Part shown: piece after piece, positions 25,105-32,434 of the stretch | Layout: each line of letters starts with the position of its first letter | Numbering within the stretch: the first letter of the stretch is position 1 | Source of the DNA: Enterococcus ureilyticus | Lineage (GTDB): Bacteria; Bacillota; Bacilli; Lactobacillales; Enterococcaceae | NCBI RefSeq assembly: GCF_001730315.1 | Contig: NZ_MIKC01000015.1 | Span: forward strand, 1-34,795 | Reading direction: 5' to 3' | Length of the DNA stretch: 34,795 nt | Position numbers and translations under genes: made by a program | The notes under the pieces: generated by a model | Told to the model about the DNA's origin: nothing | The model's database searches: none | The model's input: the letters and a program-made list of their open reading frames with translations, nothing else

Positions 25105-25949
25105 AAAAAAAGATTGGACCACTAATGATTTTTGAATATGTTTTATTATTTATTTTAGCGGCATTGTTTATTTTTCCAATGCTTTGGATGATTGTTTCTG
25201 CTATGAAATCAAATGCAGAAGTTTATACAAACCTTTCTTCTTTTAAAGCTTTTTTACCTAGTCTAAATCCTGCAAATTGGTTTAAAACTTATCAAGAAGT
25301 CATTGAACGATTCAGTATTTGGACATATTTGCTAAATAGTATTTTTTATGGCATTACTTTTGCAGCAGGATCGATCATTGTTAATTCATTAGCAGGTTTT
25401 GCCTTTGCCAAAATCAATTTTACAGGAAAAAAAGTAATTTTTGGTTTCTTATTAGCACTTTTGATTATTCCAATGGAAACAGTCTTGATTCCTCAGTTTA
25501 CAATTGTCAATGCATTGGGATTAGTTAATAGTCGTATTGCTGTGATTTTACCAGCTATGGCTAGTGCGTTTAACATCTATTTATTTAGAAATTTCTTTAT
25601 TGCAATACCGGAAGAAATCATTGAATCCGCTAAAATTGATGGTGCAAGTATCGCTAAAATCTTTTTTTCAATCATGCTACCGATGTCTAAACCAGCGGTA
25701 GCGACCGTCGGGGTTTTATCATTTATCGGAAGTTGGAATGATTATATTTGGCCATTAATGGTATTGACAGATAAAAGTAAGTTTTCCATGCAAGTCGCAA
25801 TTACAACGATTAATACGACACAACCCGTTTATATCAATCAGGTTATGGCGGTTTTAACAATTTCAACGATTCCACTAATCATTATTTATATTGTCGCTCA
25901 AAAATATATCCTACAAGGGTTGGGCGGTTCTGGTACAGGAATCAAATAG
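25101..25949 (+). CDS. ABC sugar transporter permease (MalG/MsmG type)
   Basis: A 282-residue membrane protein with about six hydrophobic segments. The EAA loop reads ESAKIDGASIAKIFFSIMLPM. It starts within the end of the preceding permease (ATGA overlap), so the pair is made in equal amounts. AAGGAGGA lies upstream. It partners with the MalF-like permease in an oligosaccharide importer. Confidence 0.92.
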   Translation: MKKKIGPLMIFEYVLLFILAALFIFPMLWMIVSAMKSNAEVYTNLSSFKAFLPSLNPANWFKTYQEVIERFSIWTYLLNSIFYGITFAAGSIIVNSLAGFAFAKINFTGKKVIFGFLLALLIIPMETVLIPQFTIVNALGLVNSRIAVILPAMASAFNIYLFRNFFIAIPEEIIESAKIDGASIAKIFFSIMLPMSKPAVATVGVLSFIGSWNDYIWPLMVLTDKSKFSMQVAITTINTTQPVYINQVMAVLTISTIPLIIIYIVAQKYILQGLGGSGTGIK

Positions 25950-25959
25950 GAGAGAGAGA

Positions 25960-27435
25960 ATGAAAGAAAAACTCGAACAAGCTAATCAATATATTAAAGA
26001 AAATAAAGGTAGAATTGATCCTGTTTATCGTCAAGGCTATCATTTGATGGCACCGATAGGCTGGATCAATGATCCGAATGGCTTTGTCTATTACAAAGGT
26101 GAATATCATTTGTTTTATCAGTATTACCCATATGATAGTATTTGGGGGCCAATGCACTGGGGACATGCTAAATCAAAAGACCTGCTCCATTGGGAAGATT
26201 TACCAGTAGCACTGGCACCAAGTGAGGAATATGATATAGACGGATGCTTTTCAGGAAGTGCAATTGAAAAAGATGGAAAACTCTATTTAATGTACACAGG
26301 TCATTATGAACGTGAAGGAATTAAACGAGAAGTTCAGTGTATGGCAGTGTCAGAAGATGGTATTCATTTTGAAAAATTTCTCGAAAATCCTGTAATTTCG
26401 GAACAACATATTGAGGGAGTTGCAGCAATTGATGATTTTCGTGATCCTAAAATAGTCGAACATGATGGTCTATATTATAGTGTAGTTGCCTCAAAAACAG
26501 CTGAACAAAGAGGGCAGATTTTATTATTTCAGTCAGATGATTTAGTTCATTGGCAGTTTACTTCTATACTTCTTAAAGGAGAAAAGGAACAGGGGATTAT
26601 GTGGGAATGTCCCGACTTATTTCATTTAGATGGAAAAGATGTCTTATTGATTTCTCCTATTGAAATGGAGAAAAAAGAGAACTCTTATGAAAATATCAAT
26701 TCTACTGTGGCGTTTATAGGAGAAGTAGATTGGTCAACAGGTCGTTTTACTGTAGATAATCATCATGAAATTGATTTTGGCTTAGATTTTTATGCTCCTC
26801 AAACTTGTTTTGATGAACAAGGAAAGCGAATTATGGTTGCTTGGATGCAGATGTGGGGGCGTAATATGCCGACGAATGAGTTGGGGCATCTTTGGGCAGG
26901 AACTATGACCTTGCCACGTGAGCTCCATGTAGTAGACCAACAAGTGATTCAACAACCGATTAATACAATTTATAAATTAATCACAGATAAAAAAAGAATC
27001 AAAAAGGAAAAATTAGAGAATTCATCCATTGAACTAGATAATATTGAAGCCAAGCAATTCTATATTGAGTTAAGTGGAACCCTAACACAAACTGAAAATT
27101 TAGCAATAAAGGTTCTGAGAACAAATGAGTCTGCCGTTGAACTAATCTATGAGCCTGCTACTGGTTATTTATCTATTAGTCGTGATAGCTTTGGTTTTAA
27201 GATTACAGGAATTGAAACAGAGCAATTAACAAAGCGAACGACAAGAGTTCCCCTAATAGACAATAGCCTTTTACTAGAGGTATTCAGAGATACATCATCA
27301 ATAGAAGTATTTGCTAATGGCGTAGCAACGATGTCTATGAATTTTTATGAAAAAGAGCAAAGTGAACCACCGAGCGTATCCGTTACTGGTATGATTGAAA
27401 AACTAAAAATAAATTATGGAACGATCAAATTATAA
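25960..27435 (+). CDS. GH32 beta-fructofuranosidase (intracellular)
   Basis: A 491-residue glycoside hydrolase family 32 enzyme without a signal peptide. The nucleophile motif WINDPNG has Asp38, the RDP motif lies at 161-163, and the acid/base is in ECPDL (Glu216). A C-terminal beta-sandwich covers about 350-491. A longer reading from 25891 overlaps the permease; AGGAGAG fixes ATG at 25960. Because uptake is by an ABC transporter and not a PTS, the substrate is probably unphosphorylated sucrose or fructo-oligosaccharide. This is like BfrA of the Lactobacillus msm locus or SusH in streptococci. It is the last gene of the operon. Confidence 0.93.
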   Translation: MKEKLEQANQYIKENKGRIDPVYRQGYHLMAPIGWINDPNGFVYYKGEYHLFYQYYPYDSIWGPMHWGHAKSKDLLHWEDLPVALAPSEEYDIDGCFSGSAIEKDGKLYLMYTGHYEREGIKREVQCMAVSEDGIHFEKFLENPVISEQHIEGVAAIDDFRDPKIVEHDGLYYSVVASKTAEQRGQILLFQSDDLVHWQFTSILLKGEKEQGIMWECPDLFHLDGKDVLLISPIEMEKKENSYENINSTVAFIGEVDWSTGRFTVDNHHEIDFGLDFYAPQTCFDEQGKRIMVAWMQMWGRNMPTNELGHLWAGTMTLPRELHVVDQQVIQQPINTIYKLITDKKRIKKEKLENSSIELDNIEAKQFYIELSGTLTQTENLAIKVLRTNESAVELIYEPATGYLSISRDSFGFKITGIETEQLTKRTTRVPLIDNSLLLEVFRDTSSIEVFANGVATMSMNFYEKEQSEPPSVSVTGMIEKLKINYGTIKL

Positions 27436-27440
27436 TCTAT

Positions 27441-27516
27441 CAGGAAGAAGCCGAGATTAAAAGGGGTAGCTCCTCTTATTTCCGAAGGATCTGCTTTTTC
27501 TCGCCGTTTATTCGGA
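27441..27516. repeat. Degenerate copy of an intergenic repeat
   Basis: TTATTTCCGAAG (27477-27488) followed by CTGCT and CCGTTTATTCGGAT matches the 3' half of the longer repeat at 34383-34575, with an internal deletion. It lies between the GH32 gene and its terminator. Confidence 0.5.
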
Positions 27517-27519
27517 TAT

Positions 27520-27566
27520 AGAGAGCGCAACAAAACTGATTTTTAGTTTTGATGTGCTCTCTTTTA
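27520..27566 (+). terminator. Terminator of the sugar operon
   Basis: AGAGAGCGCA-CAAAACT pairs with AGTTTTG-TGTGCTCTCT (one G-T pair, a small internal A/A mismatch). A T run follows. Confidence 0.85.
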
Positions 27567-27680
27567 GTCTCATTATTTAGTTATATTTAGCGTTTAAAAG
27601 AATATTCCTATTTTTTAATCTAAGCGACAAGAAAAACAAGTAACGGAATGTATCATATAAGTAGTCATAAAAAAAATAAA

Positions 27681-27801
27681 CCCTTCATACACACACTATA
27701 TGAAGGGAAACACAATATGAAAAAACTAAGAACATAAGTATAGTAGCATTTTTATTTACAATTCTCAAATATTTAGCATTTTATGTAAATTTTTGAGAAT
27801 T
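27681..27801 (+). other. Candidate small hydrophobic peptide locus, apparently frameshifted
   Basis: ATG at 27717 has GAAGGG 9 bases upstream, but the frame stops after six residues (MKKLRT). One extra A in the six-A run (27720-27725) would give MKKTK followed by a hydrophobic run starting NISIVAFLFT, 26 residues in all, ending at the TGA at 27794-27796. The ribosome site lies in a hairpin, CCCTTCATA (27681-27689) with TATGAAGGG (27699-27707). The end is overlapped by a 10-bp stem (27760-27769 with 27792-27801). It could be a decayed or slippage-controlled membrane peptide, or chance. The rest of 27567-27955 shows nothing I can identify. Confidence 0.35.
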
Positions 27802-27956
27802 CATTTCGAATCAGAAAGAAAAAGAATACTTTTAGTTAGTTTATTATAGAAAAAACATGTGTCTCAAGATTTTTATCTGTAAAGATAATTAGATATCTAA
27901 ACTTCAAGTGAGAAATGATCCAAACTAAATTTTTGGCCCGTTCTTTTGTAGAGTTA

Positions 27957-28008
27957 TAAAAAAGCTATTTTTAGAATAATAATCTTAACCAAATCGTTCA
28001 AAAATAGC
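27957..28008 (-). terminator. Terminator of the DUF218 gene
   Basis: On the minus strand GCTATTTTT (28008-28000) pairs with AAAAATAGC (27972-27964). It is followed by six T's. Confidence 0.7.
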
Positions 28009-28066
28009 GATCGTAACTATTTTGAGCTTGGAACGTAAGAGTCCCAATCACTCTTATAATTTTTGT

Positions 28067-28648
28067 CTAATGATCAAAAAGCAACCCATAGCCCAAGGCA
28101 CAAATCTCTCTAACGTAAGTTTTGAATGTAGCAGATGATTTGGAAACAGAAGGAAGTCCGCTGATTTCAGATATTCCCAGTCGTTTTGCCAATAATTTTG
28201 ACCGATACATATGAAAATCACTTGTGACAATAACTGTATTTCCTAATGCTTGTTTCTTTTGAGCATTTTGAATATTTTCTTTGGTACGTGTGGATGTGTC
28301 TTCTATTAAAATTTGTTTTTGTGAAATGCCATTGCTTCTTAAATACTCTGCCATGACATTAGCTTCACTATCTGGTTCGTCAGATCCTTGCCCCCCACAA
28401 ACAATCACTGTTGCTTTCGGATATTTTTTTAAATAAGGAATAGCCGCATCTAATCGTTCTTTTAAAACAGTACTCGGATAGGCATTGTTTTTTGAAGTGC
28501 CTTTTACTTGTGCTCCCAATATAAGTACCGTATCTGGCTTTGTTGTTGGCTGGTCTTTTGTTCCGCTGAAAATCAGAAATAAAACAAAGCCAGCATAAAT
28601 AATCCCTACTCCTAAAATTAGTAACATGATTCTCTTTATCCATTTCAT
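28067..28648 (-). CDS. DUF218/YdcF-SanA-like membrane-anchored protein
   Basis: A 193-residue protein. One N-terminal transmembrane segment (about residues 6-28) precedes an extracytoplasmic DUF218 domain: DTVLILGAQV, then CGGQGSDEPDSEANVMAEYL, IEDTSTRTKENI and VTSDFHMYRS. These motifs are shared with SanA and YdcF, which are linked to envelope integrity in Gram-negatives. The biochemical activity is not established. GTGAGGTT precedes the ATG on the minus strand. It is transcribed away from the nucleotidyltransferase gene. Confidence 0.88.
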   Translation of the reverse strand: MKWIKRIMLLILGVGIIYAGFVLFLIFSGTKDQPTTKPDTVLILGAQVKGTSKNNAYPSTVLKERLDAAIPYLKKYPKATVIVCGGQGSDEPDSEANVMAEYLRSNGISQKQILIEDTSTRTKENIQNAQKKQALGNTVIVTSDFHMYRSKLLAKRLGISEISGLPSVSKSSATFKTYVREICALGYGLLFDH

Positions 28649-28738
28649 AACCTCACAACCTTTCTCATCTATTTTAGTAGATGAACAAGTTGAACGGTAC
28701 TTGCCCTTTCTTTTTTAATCTTTTTTTAACGTTTTTAA

Positions 28739-28787
28739 GATAAAGTATAACACAATTGATGAGATTGCTTTATACTTTATCTATATA
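28739..28787. promoter_or_regulatory. Divergent promoter region with a 12-bp inverted repeat
   Basis: GATAAAGTATAA (28739-28750) and TTATACTTTATC (28770-28781) are perfect inverted copies 19 bases apart. Each contains a TATACT that could be a -10 for one of the divergent genes. TATATA (28782-28787) is an alternative -10 for the plus-strand gene. Confidence 0.5.
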
Positions 28788-28810
28788 AGCTAAAATGGGG
28801 AGGGATAGCT

Positions 28811-29686
28811 ATGCGTACAAAAGAAGAGATGTTTCAATTGATTTTAACGATTGCTGAAAAGGATCCCAGAATACTCGCAGTTGGAATGAATGGTTCGCGA
28901 ACAAATAAAAATGCACCGAAAGATTTATTTCAGGATTATGATATTGTTTATATTGTGGAGTCGGTTGAAGTATTTCGCAAAGATCAGTCATGGTTAGCTG
29001 AGTTTGGACCGCGTTTGATCATGCAGACGCCGGAAGATATGGTATTGTTTCCACCAACAAAGGATGGAAGATTTGCCTATTTAATGCTGTTTGAAGATGG
29101 AAATCGAATCGATCTGACCCTGTGTCCAAAAGAGCAAGCTGCATACTGGAATGAAGGAGATCTTTTGGCTGAGATTTTATTAGATAAAAACCACTTATTG
29201 CCTAATTTAATGGAAGCAACGGATCAAAATTATTGGATCAAAAAGCCTACCCAAGAAGAATTTTCAGATTGTTGTAATGAATTTTGGTGGGTCAGTACGT
29301 ATGTCGTGAAAGGTTTGTGTCGTAACGAGCTATTCTATGCAGCGGATCATTTACATGATAACTGCCAAAAAGAATTATTACGTTTACTGTCTTGGCAAGT
29401 TGCGGGAAAGCATGGTTATCACTTCAGTATTGGGAAAAATTATAAGTACTTGCCTAATTATTTGACAGAAGAACAGTATGAACAGCTAGTAAAAACAATG
29501 AATATTTCTAGTATTTTTTTGGCGTGGTCAGCTCTATTGTCCTTACAAAAGCAATTTGATTATTATGCTCGGATAGTTTCACAAAAAAATCACTTCATTT
29601 ATGACCAAAAAACAGCTGAAAAAGTCAAGCTTTATACAAATAATTGGTTCACTAAACAAAGTAAACTTGCGTTTAAAGAAAATTAG
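28811..29686 (+). CDS. Aminoglycoside 6-adenylyltransferase family protein (ANT(6)/AadK-like)
   Basis: A 291-residue nucleotidyltransferase. The active-site region reads VGMNGSRTNKNAPKDLFQDYDIVYI, with the GS motif and the paired acidic residues of ANT(6) enzymes, followed by GNRIDLTLCP with a further aspartate. ANT(6) enzymes transfer AMP to the 6-OH of streptomycin. AGGGATAGC precedes the start. No transposon, integron or other resistance gene is next to it, and base use resembles the flanks, so it looks like a resident chromosomal gene, as AadK is in Bacillus subtilis. Whether it confers resistance cannot be told from sequence. Confidence 0.88.
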   Translation: MRTKEEMFQLILTIAEKDPRILAVGMNGSRTNKNAPKDLFQDYDIVYIVESVEVFRKDQSWLAEFGPRLIMQTPEDMVLFPPTKDGRFAYLMLFEDGNRIDLTLCPKEQAAYWNEGDLLAEILLDKNHLLPNLMEATDQNYWIKKPTQEEFSDCCNEFWWVSTYVVKGLCRNELFYAADHLHDNCQKELLRLLSWQVAGKHGYHFSIGKNYKYLPNYLTEEQYEQLVKTMNISSIFLAWSALLSLQKQFDYYARIVSQKNHFIYDQKTAEKVKLYTNNWFTKQSKLAFKEN

Positions 29687-29780
29687 AGAAATTTCCATGC
29701 CATTTTTAAGTTTATTGTAAATAAATTAGAATTTAATCAAAGATATTGCTAAATGGTCTTTTTTCCTCTCCTATATATGT

Positions 29781-30007
29781 GGTAGAATGATAAGTACACT
29801 GTATCAAAATTTTGACTGTTACTCATCCTGTTTGTCAGAAAAAATGAAAGTTCAGCATTTATACATAAAAACATGAATTTTTTCTCATGTGTAAGCAGAT
29901 TAATTGAACACTGAGGAAATTTTAACTAAACTAGCTTTAAAATACAGTTATTAATTTAGTACGAATAGAAATTTTAACGATATCAAGAGGAAGAGGAGCT
30001 TCCTTTT
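29781..30007 (+). promoter_or_regulatory. Candidate promoter and long leader of the L,D-transpeptidase gene
   Basis: TGG-TAGAAT (TAGAAT at 29783-29788) is an extended -10, which would give a leader of about 290 bases. The leader contains a 9-bp hairpin, AAGAGGAAG (29985-29993) with CTTCCTTTT (29999-30007). No gene is seen between 29687 and 30081. Confidence 0.4.
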
Positions 30008-30081
30008 ACTTTAGTTTTTGAACAGGAAAAAAGTATTTCGTCAAAGTAAGCATATAAATCATAAAAAAGGAAGATAGCTCA

Positions 30082-31554
30082 ATGGAAAATGAAGAATCAG
30101 TTAGTCGCTCGACCAAGAATGCGAAGGGATCCAAAAATAAAAATCAGTCAAGCAAGAAAAAGAAAAAATGGCTAGTTCCAATAGTGGGAGTATTGATTCT
30201 TTTAGCACTGGTATTTACTGGTGGCCTTGTTTATTTTCAATCTCATTTTTTCATAACGGCGAAAGCTAATGGTGTTGATATTAGTTTATTAAGTGCCAAA
30301 GATGCAAAAAGCAAACTTGAGGAATTGAACAAGTCAGAAGCTGTTGTGATCAAGGTGAACGATAAAGAAGAAAAAATCGAATTACCTAAAAAATATGAAA
30401 TCTCAGAAGAGTATTTAAAACAAAACATCGGGGACCGCTCGATTAAGCTACCAGTCAATGAAGAGTACAAGACTGAATTGAAAAATAAACTAAATGAACT
30501 TAGCTTTGAAGAGGGGACACCTAGTCAAGATGCTCGGATTGAGAAAGTCGATGGTAATTACCAAATCATTCCGGAACAGACAGGGACCGCGGTTGATAAA
30601 GAAGCGTTGATGAATCAAGTACTTAAAGATGTTGAGGCTAATAAAGGGAATTACGTATACGATATTAAAGAATTTTATCAAAAACCAGCAGTGACTAAAG
30701 AAGATAAAGGCTTACAAGAAAAATTAACATTGTTGTCGAAAAAAGAAAACAAAGCAATCACGTTAGACATCAATGGTGAAAAACTGACCTTAACCAAAGA
30801 AGAGTTGCAATCATTTATGGATACGTCAGGAAATGTTGATGACAATAAAGTTTACGCATGGGTTGAACAAACAAACCAAAAATATGGTTCGATCTTCAAA
30901 CCAATCATTTTTAAAAATGTTCATGGTGTAACAACAAAATACAAAAACAACGGTGGCTATGGTTGGGATATCAATATGCCGCAAACAAGAGATTTACTTG
31001 TCCAAGCAATCAACAGTGATAAAGAAACAGAAACAATCACAGTACCGATTGATGGTGATGTGACACAATCATCAACTGTTAATAAGGACTATGTAGAAAT
31101 TGACTTAAACGATCAAAAGATGTATTTCTTTAAAGATGGCGTAAAAGTTGTCGAAACAGATGTTATTACTGGTCGTTATAACAAAGGAACCGCCACAGTT
31201 CCAGGTTTCCATACGATTTTATACAAAGATACGGATACAAAGTTAGAAGGCGAAATGCTTGATGGTTCAAGTTATAGTGTACCTGTAAAATATTGGATGC
31301 CGTTGAAGAGCTTTGGTGGTGTTGTTACACAAATCGGGATTCATGATGCAGATTATAAAGCAGAATATTTTGGGAACAAAGAAGCCTATAAAACCAATTT
31401 TGGTAGTAATGGTTGTATCAATACCCCAGGAGCTGCAGCTGCTCAAATTTTTAACGGTGCTTATGCTGGAATGCCAGTTATTATTTATGGACACATCTAT
31501 GACGATGCACCTGGAGAATTTGACAAACCAGTTGATTATGGTGAACCAGCTTAA
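30082..31554 (+). CDS. L,D-transpeptidase (YkuD family) with N-terminal membrane anchor
   Basis: A 490-residue enzyme. A short lysine-rich cytoplasmic tail (1-31) precedes one transmembrane segment (about 32-53). An extended extracellular region with putative peptidoglycan-binding repeats follows (about 55-340). The C-terminal YkuD domain has IGIHDADY (His421) and SNGCINTP with the catalytic Cys445. It forms 3-3 cross-links in peptidoglycan and is the counterpart of Ldt-fm of E. faecium and Ldt-fs of E. faecalis, which can bypass penicillin-binding proteins. GGAAG lies upstream of the ATG. It is a single-gene unit with a terminator. Confidence 0.93.
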   Translation: MENEESVSRSTKNAKGSKNKNQSSKKKKKWLVPIVGVLILLALVFTGGLVYFQSHFFITAKANGVDISLLSAKDAKSKLEELNKSEAVVIKVNDKEEKIELPKKYEISEEYLKQNIGDRSIKLPVNEEYKTELKNKLNELSFEEGTPSQDARIEKVDGNYQIIPEQTGTAVDKEALMNQVLKDVEANKGNYVYDIKEFYQKPAVTKEDKGLQEKLTLLSKKENKAITLDINGEKLTLTKEELQSFMDTSGNVDDNKVYAWVEQTNQKYGSIFKPIIFKNVHGVTTKYKNNGGYGWDINMPQTRDLLVQAINSDKETETITVPIDGDVTQSSTVNKDYVEIDLNDQKMYFFKDGVKVVETDVITGRYNKGTATVPGFHTILYKDTDTKLEGEMLDGSSYSVPVKYWMPLKSFGGVVTQIGIHDADYKAEYFGNKEAYKTNFGSNGCINTPGAAAAQIFNGAYAGMPVIIYGHIYDDAPGEFDKPVDYGEPA

Positions 31555-31568
31555 AGGGAATGAAAAAG

Positions 31569-31597
31569 AAGTCCGATTGGGCTTCTTTTTTTATGAC
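31569..31597 (+). terminator. Terminator after the L,D-transpeptidase gene
   Basis: AGAAGTCC pairs with GGGCTTCT around a short loop, flanked by A's on the left and a seven-T run on the right. Confidence 0.88.
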
Positions 31598-31646
31598 AAA
31601 ACATGAATTATTAGGAAGTTAAGAAATATAAAAGAAGAGATTGTGT

Positions 31647-31769
31647 ATGACTGTTTTTGACAAAGCTGCGCACCATTATAATGGGTTTTCGCAGGTTGAA
31701 CTTCTAAACCATTTTGAAGTAATTGGGTTCAAATCTGTAACTAGTAGAACGTTTGATCATAGGAAATAA
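31647..31769 (+). pseudogene. Remnant of a methyltransferase-like gene (40-residue frame)
   Basis: The frame reads MTVFDKAAHHYNGF and then HFEVIGFKSVTSRTF before the stop. The first part resembles the opening of SAM-dependent methyltransferases and the second resembles their C-terminal VGF region. The whole middle, including any SAM-binding motif, is absent. An in-frame internal deletion of an old gene is the simplest explanation. No ribosome site is obvious. It could also be a chance small frame. Confidence 0.4.
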
Positions 31770-31800
31770 TTATATGAAGCAAAATGTGTCAAAGTTCATA

Positions 31801-31850
31801 TTGACAGCTAAAAAATAAGCTTTATAATCATAAAATATGTTATGATTATA
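31801..31850 (+). promoter_or_regulatory. Tautomerase gene promoter with overlapping palindromic operator
   Basis: TTGACA (31801-31806), a 16-base spacer and TATAAT (31823-31828) give a strong promoter. A perfect 11-bp inverted repeat, TATAATCATAA (31823-31833) with TTATGATTATA (31840-31850), covers the -10 and start point, as expected for a repressor site. Confidence 0.7.
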
Positions 31851-31882
31851 CTAAAAATTAAAAATTATACGGGGGAAAGACG

Positions 31883-32062
31883 ATGCCATTTATTCATGTT
31901 GATTTAATAGAAGGTCGTAGCGAGGAGCAACTAACAAATATGGTCAAAGACATTACTGAGGCCGTATCGAAAAATACAGGGGCACCTCAAGAAAACATTC
32001 ATGTTTTTGTGAATGAATTAAAAAAAGATCGTTATGCGCAAGGTGGACAATGGAAAAAATAA
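31883..32062 (+). CDS. 4-oxalocrotonate tautomerase family enzyme
   Basis: A 59-residue protein with the family N-terminus [16 protein letters not shown]. After removal of Met, Pro1 is the catalytic base. The middle [25 protein letters not shown] and the length fit the YwhB/XylH-type tautomerase (usually a hexamer). The natural substrate in Firmicutes is generally unknown. GGGGGAAAG precedes the ATG. It is a stand-alone gene with a strong, palindrome-covered promoter. Confidence 0.9.
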   Translation: MPFIHVDLIEGRSEEQLTNMVKDITEAVSKNTGAPQENIHVFVNELKKDRYAQGGQWKK

Positions 32063-32079
32063 GTTATTTAAAGAAATAC

Positions 32080-32108
32080 TTGCTTTTTGGATTAAGAAGT
32101 GTTTAAAT
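32080..32108 (+). promoter_or_regulatory. thrS leader promoter
   Basis: TTGCTT (32080-32085), a 17-base spacer and TTAAAT (32103-32108) lie just before the T-box leader. Transcription would start near 32115. Confidence 0.6.
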
Positions 32109-32114
32109 TAACAC

Positions 32115-32361
32115 ATAAATGATTGATGAGAAAGACAACTGAACTTGTAAGCAGTCTTTTAGAGAGGAAAATCTTGGCTGAAAATTTTCCAGACCCGCAC
32201 AAGGAATGACCACTTTTTCCAACCTTTGTCGAAACAAAGGCGGTCGTACCGTTAACACGCTTGAGGAATACGGCTGTTTGCTGTGTTTAAAAATAGGTGG
32301 AACCACGAACTTTTCGTCCTAGTATCGGATATTTTTATCCGATACTAGGACTTATTTTTTT
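32115..32361 (+). ncRNA. T-box leader controlling thrS
   Basis: The leader has the AGAGAG-type Stem I elements (32161 on) and a specifier candidate, ACC for Thr, at 32209-32211 in AATGACCACT. The conserved T-box GGTGGAACCACG lies at 32296-32307. Its TGGA would pair with the UCCA end of uncharged tRNA-Thr. A perfect 16-bp terminator follows (32316-32331 with 32336-32351, then T's). Uncharged tRNA-Thr should favour the antiterminator and raise thrS expression. Confidence 0.93.
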
Positions 32362-32434
32362 GCTCAAGTGAGATTATATTGTTGGAAAGTCGTAAAATCT
32401 CGTAATCAATGATAAAAAAATTGGAGGAAATAAC

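Noticed and set aside
27567-28066. CRISPR or tandem repeat array in the gene-poor stretch
   Set aside because: No regularly spaced direct repeats; only isolated hairpins are present.
28380-28643. 87-residue minus-strand frame inside the DUF218 gene
   Set aside because: Alternate frame of a clear membrane-anchored DUF218 protein, with no own start signal.
31313-31606. 97-residue plus-strand frame inside the L,D-transpeptidase gene
   Set aside because: It overlaps the conserved catalytic domain in another frame, has no ribosome site and no recognisable motif.
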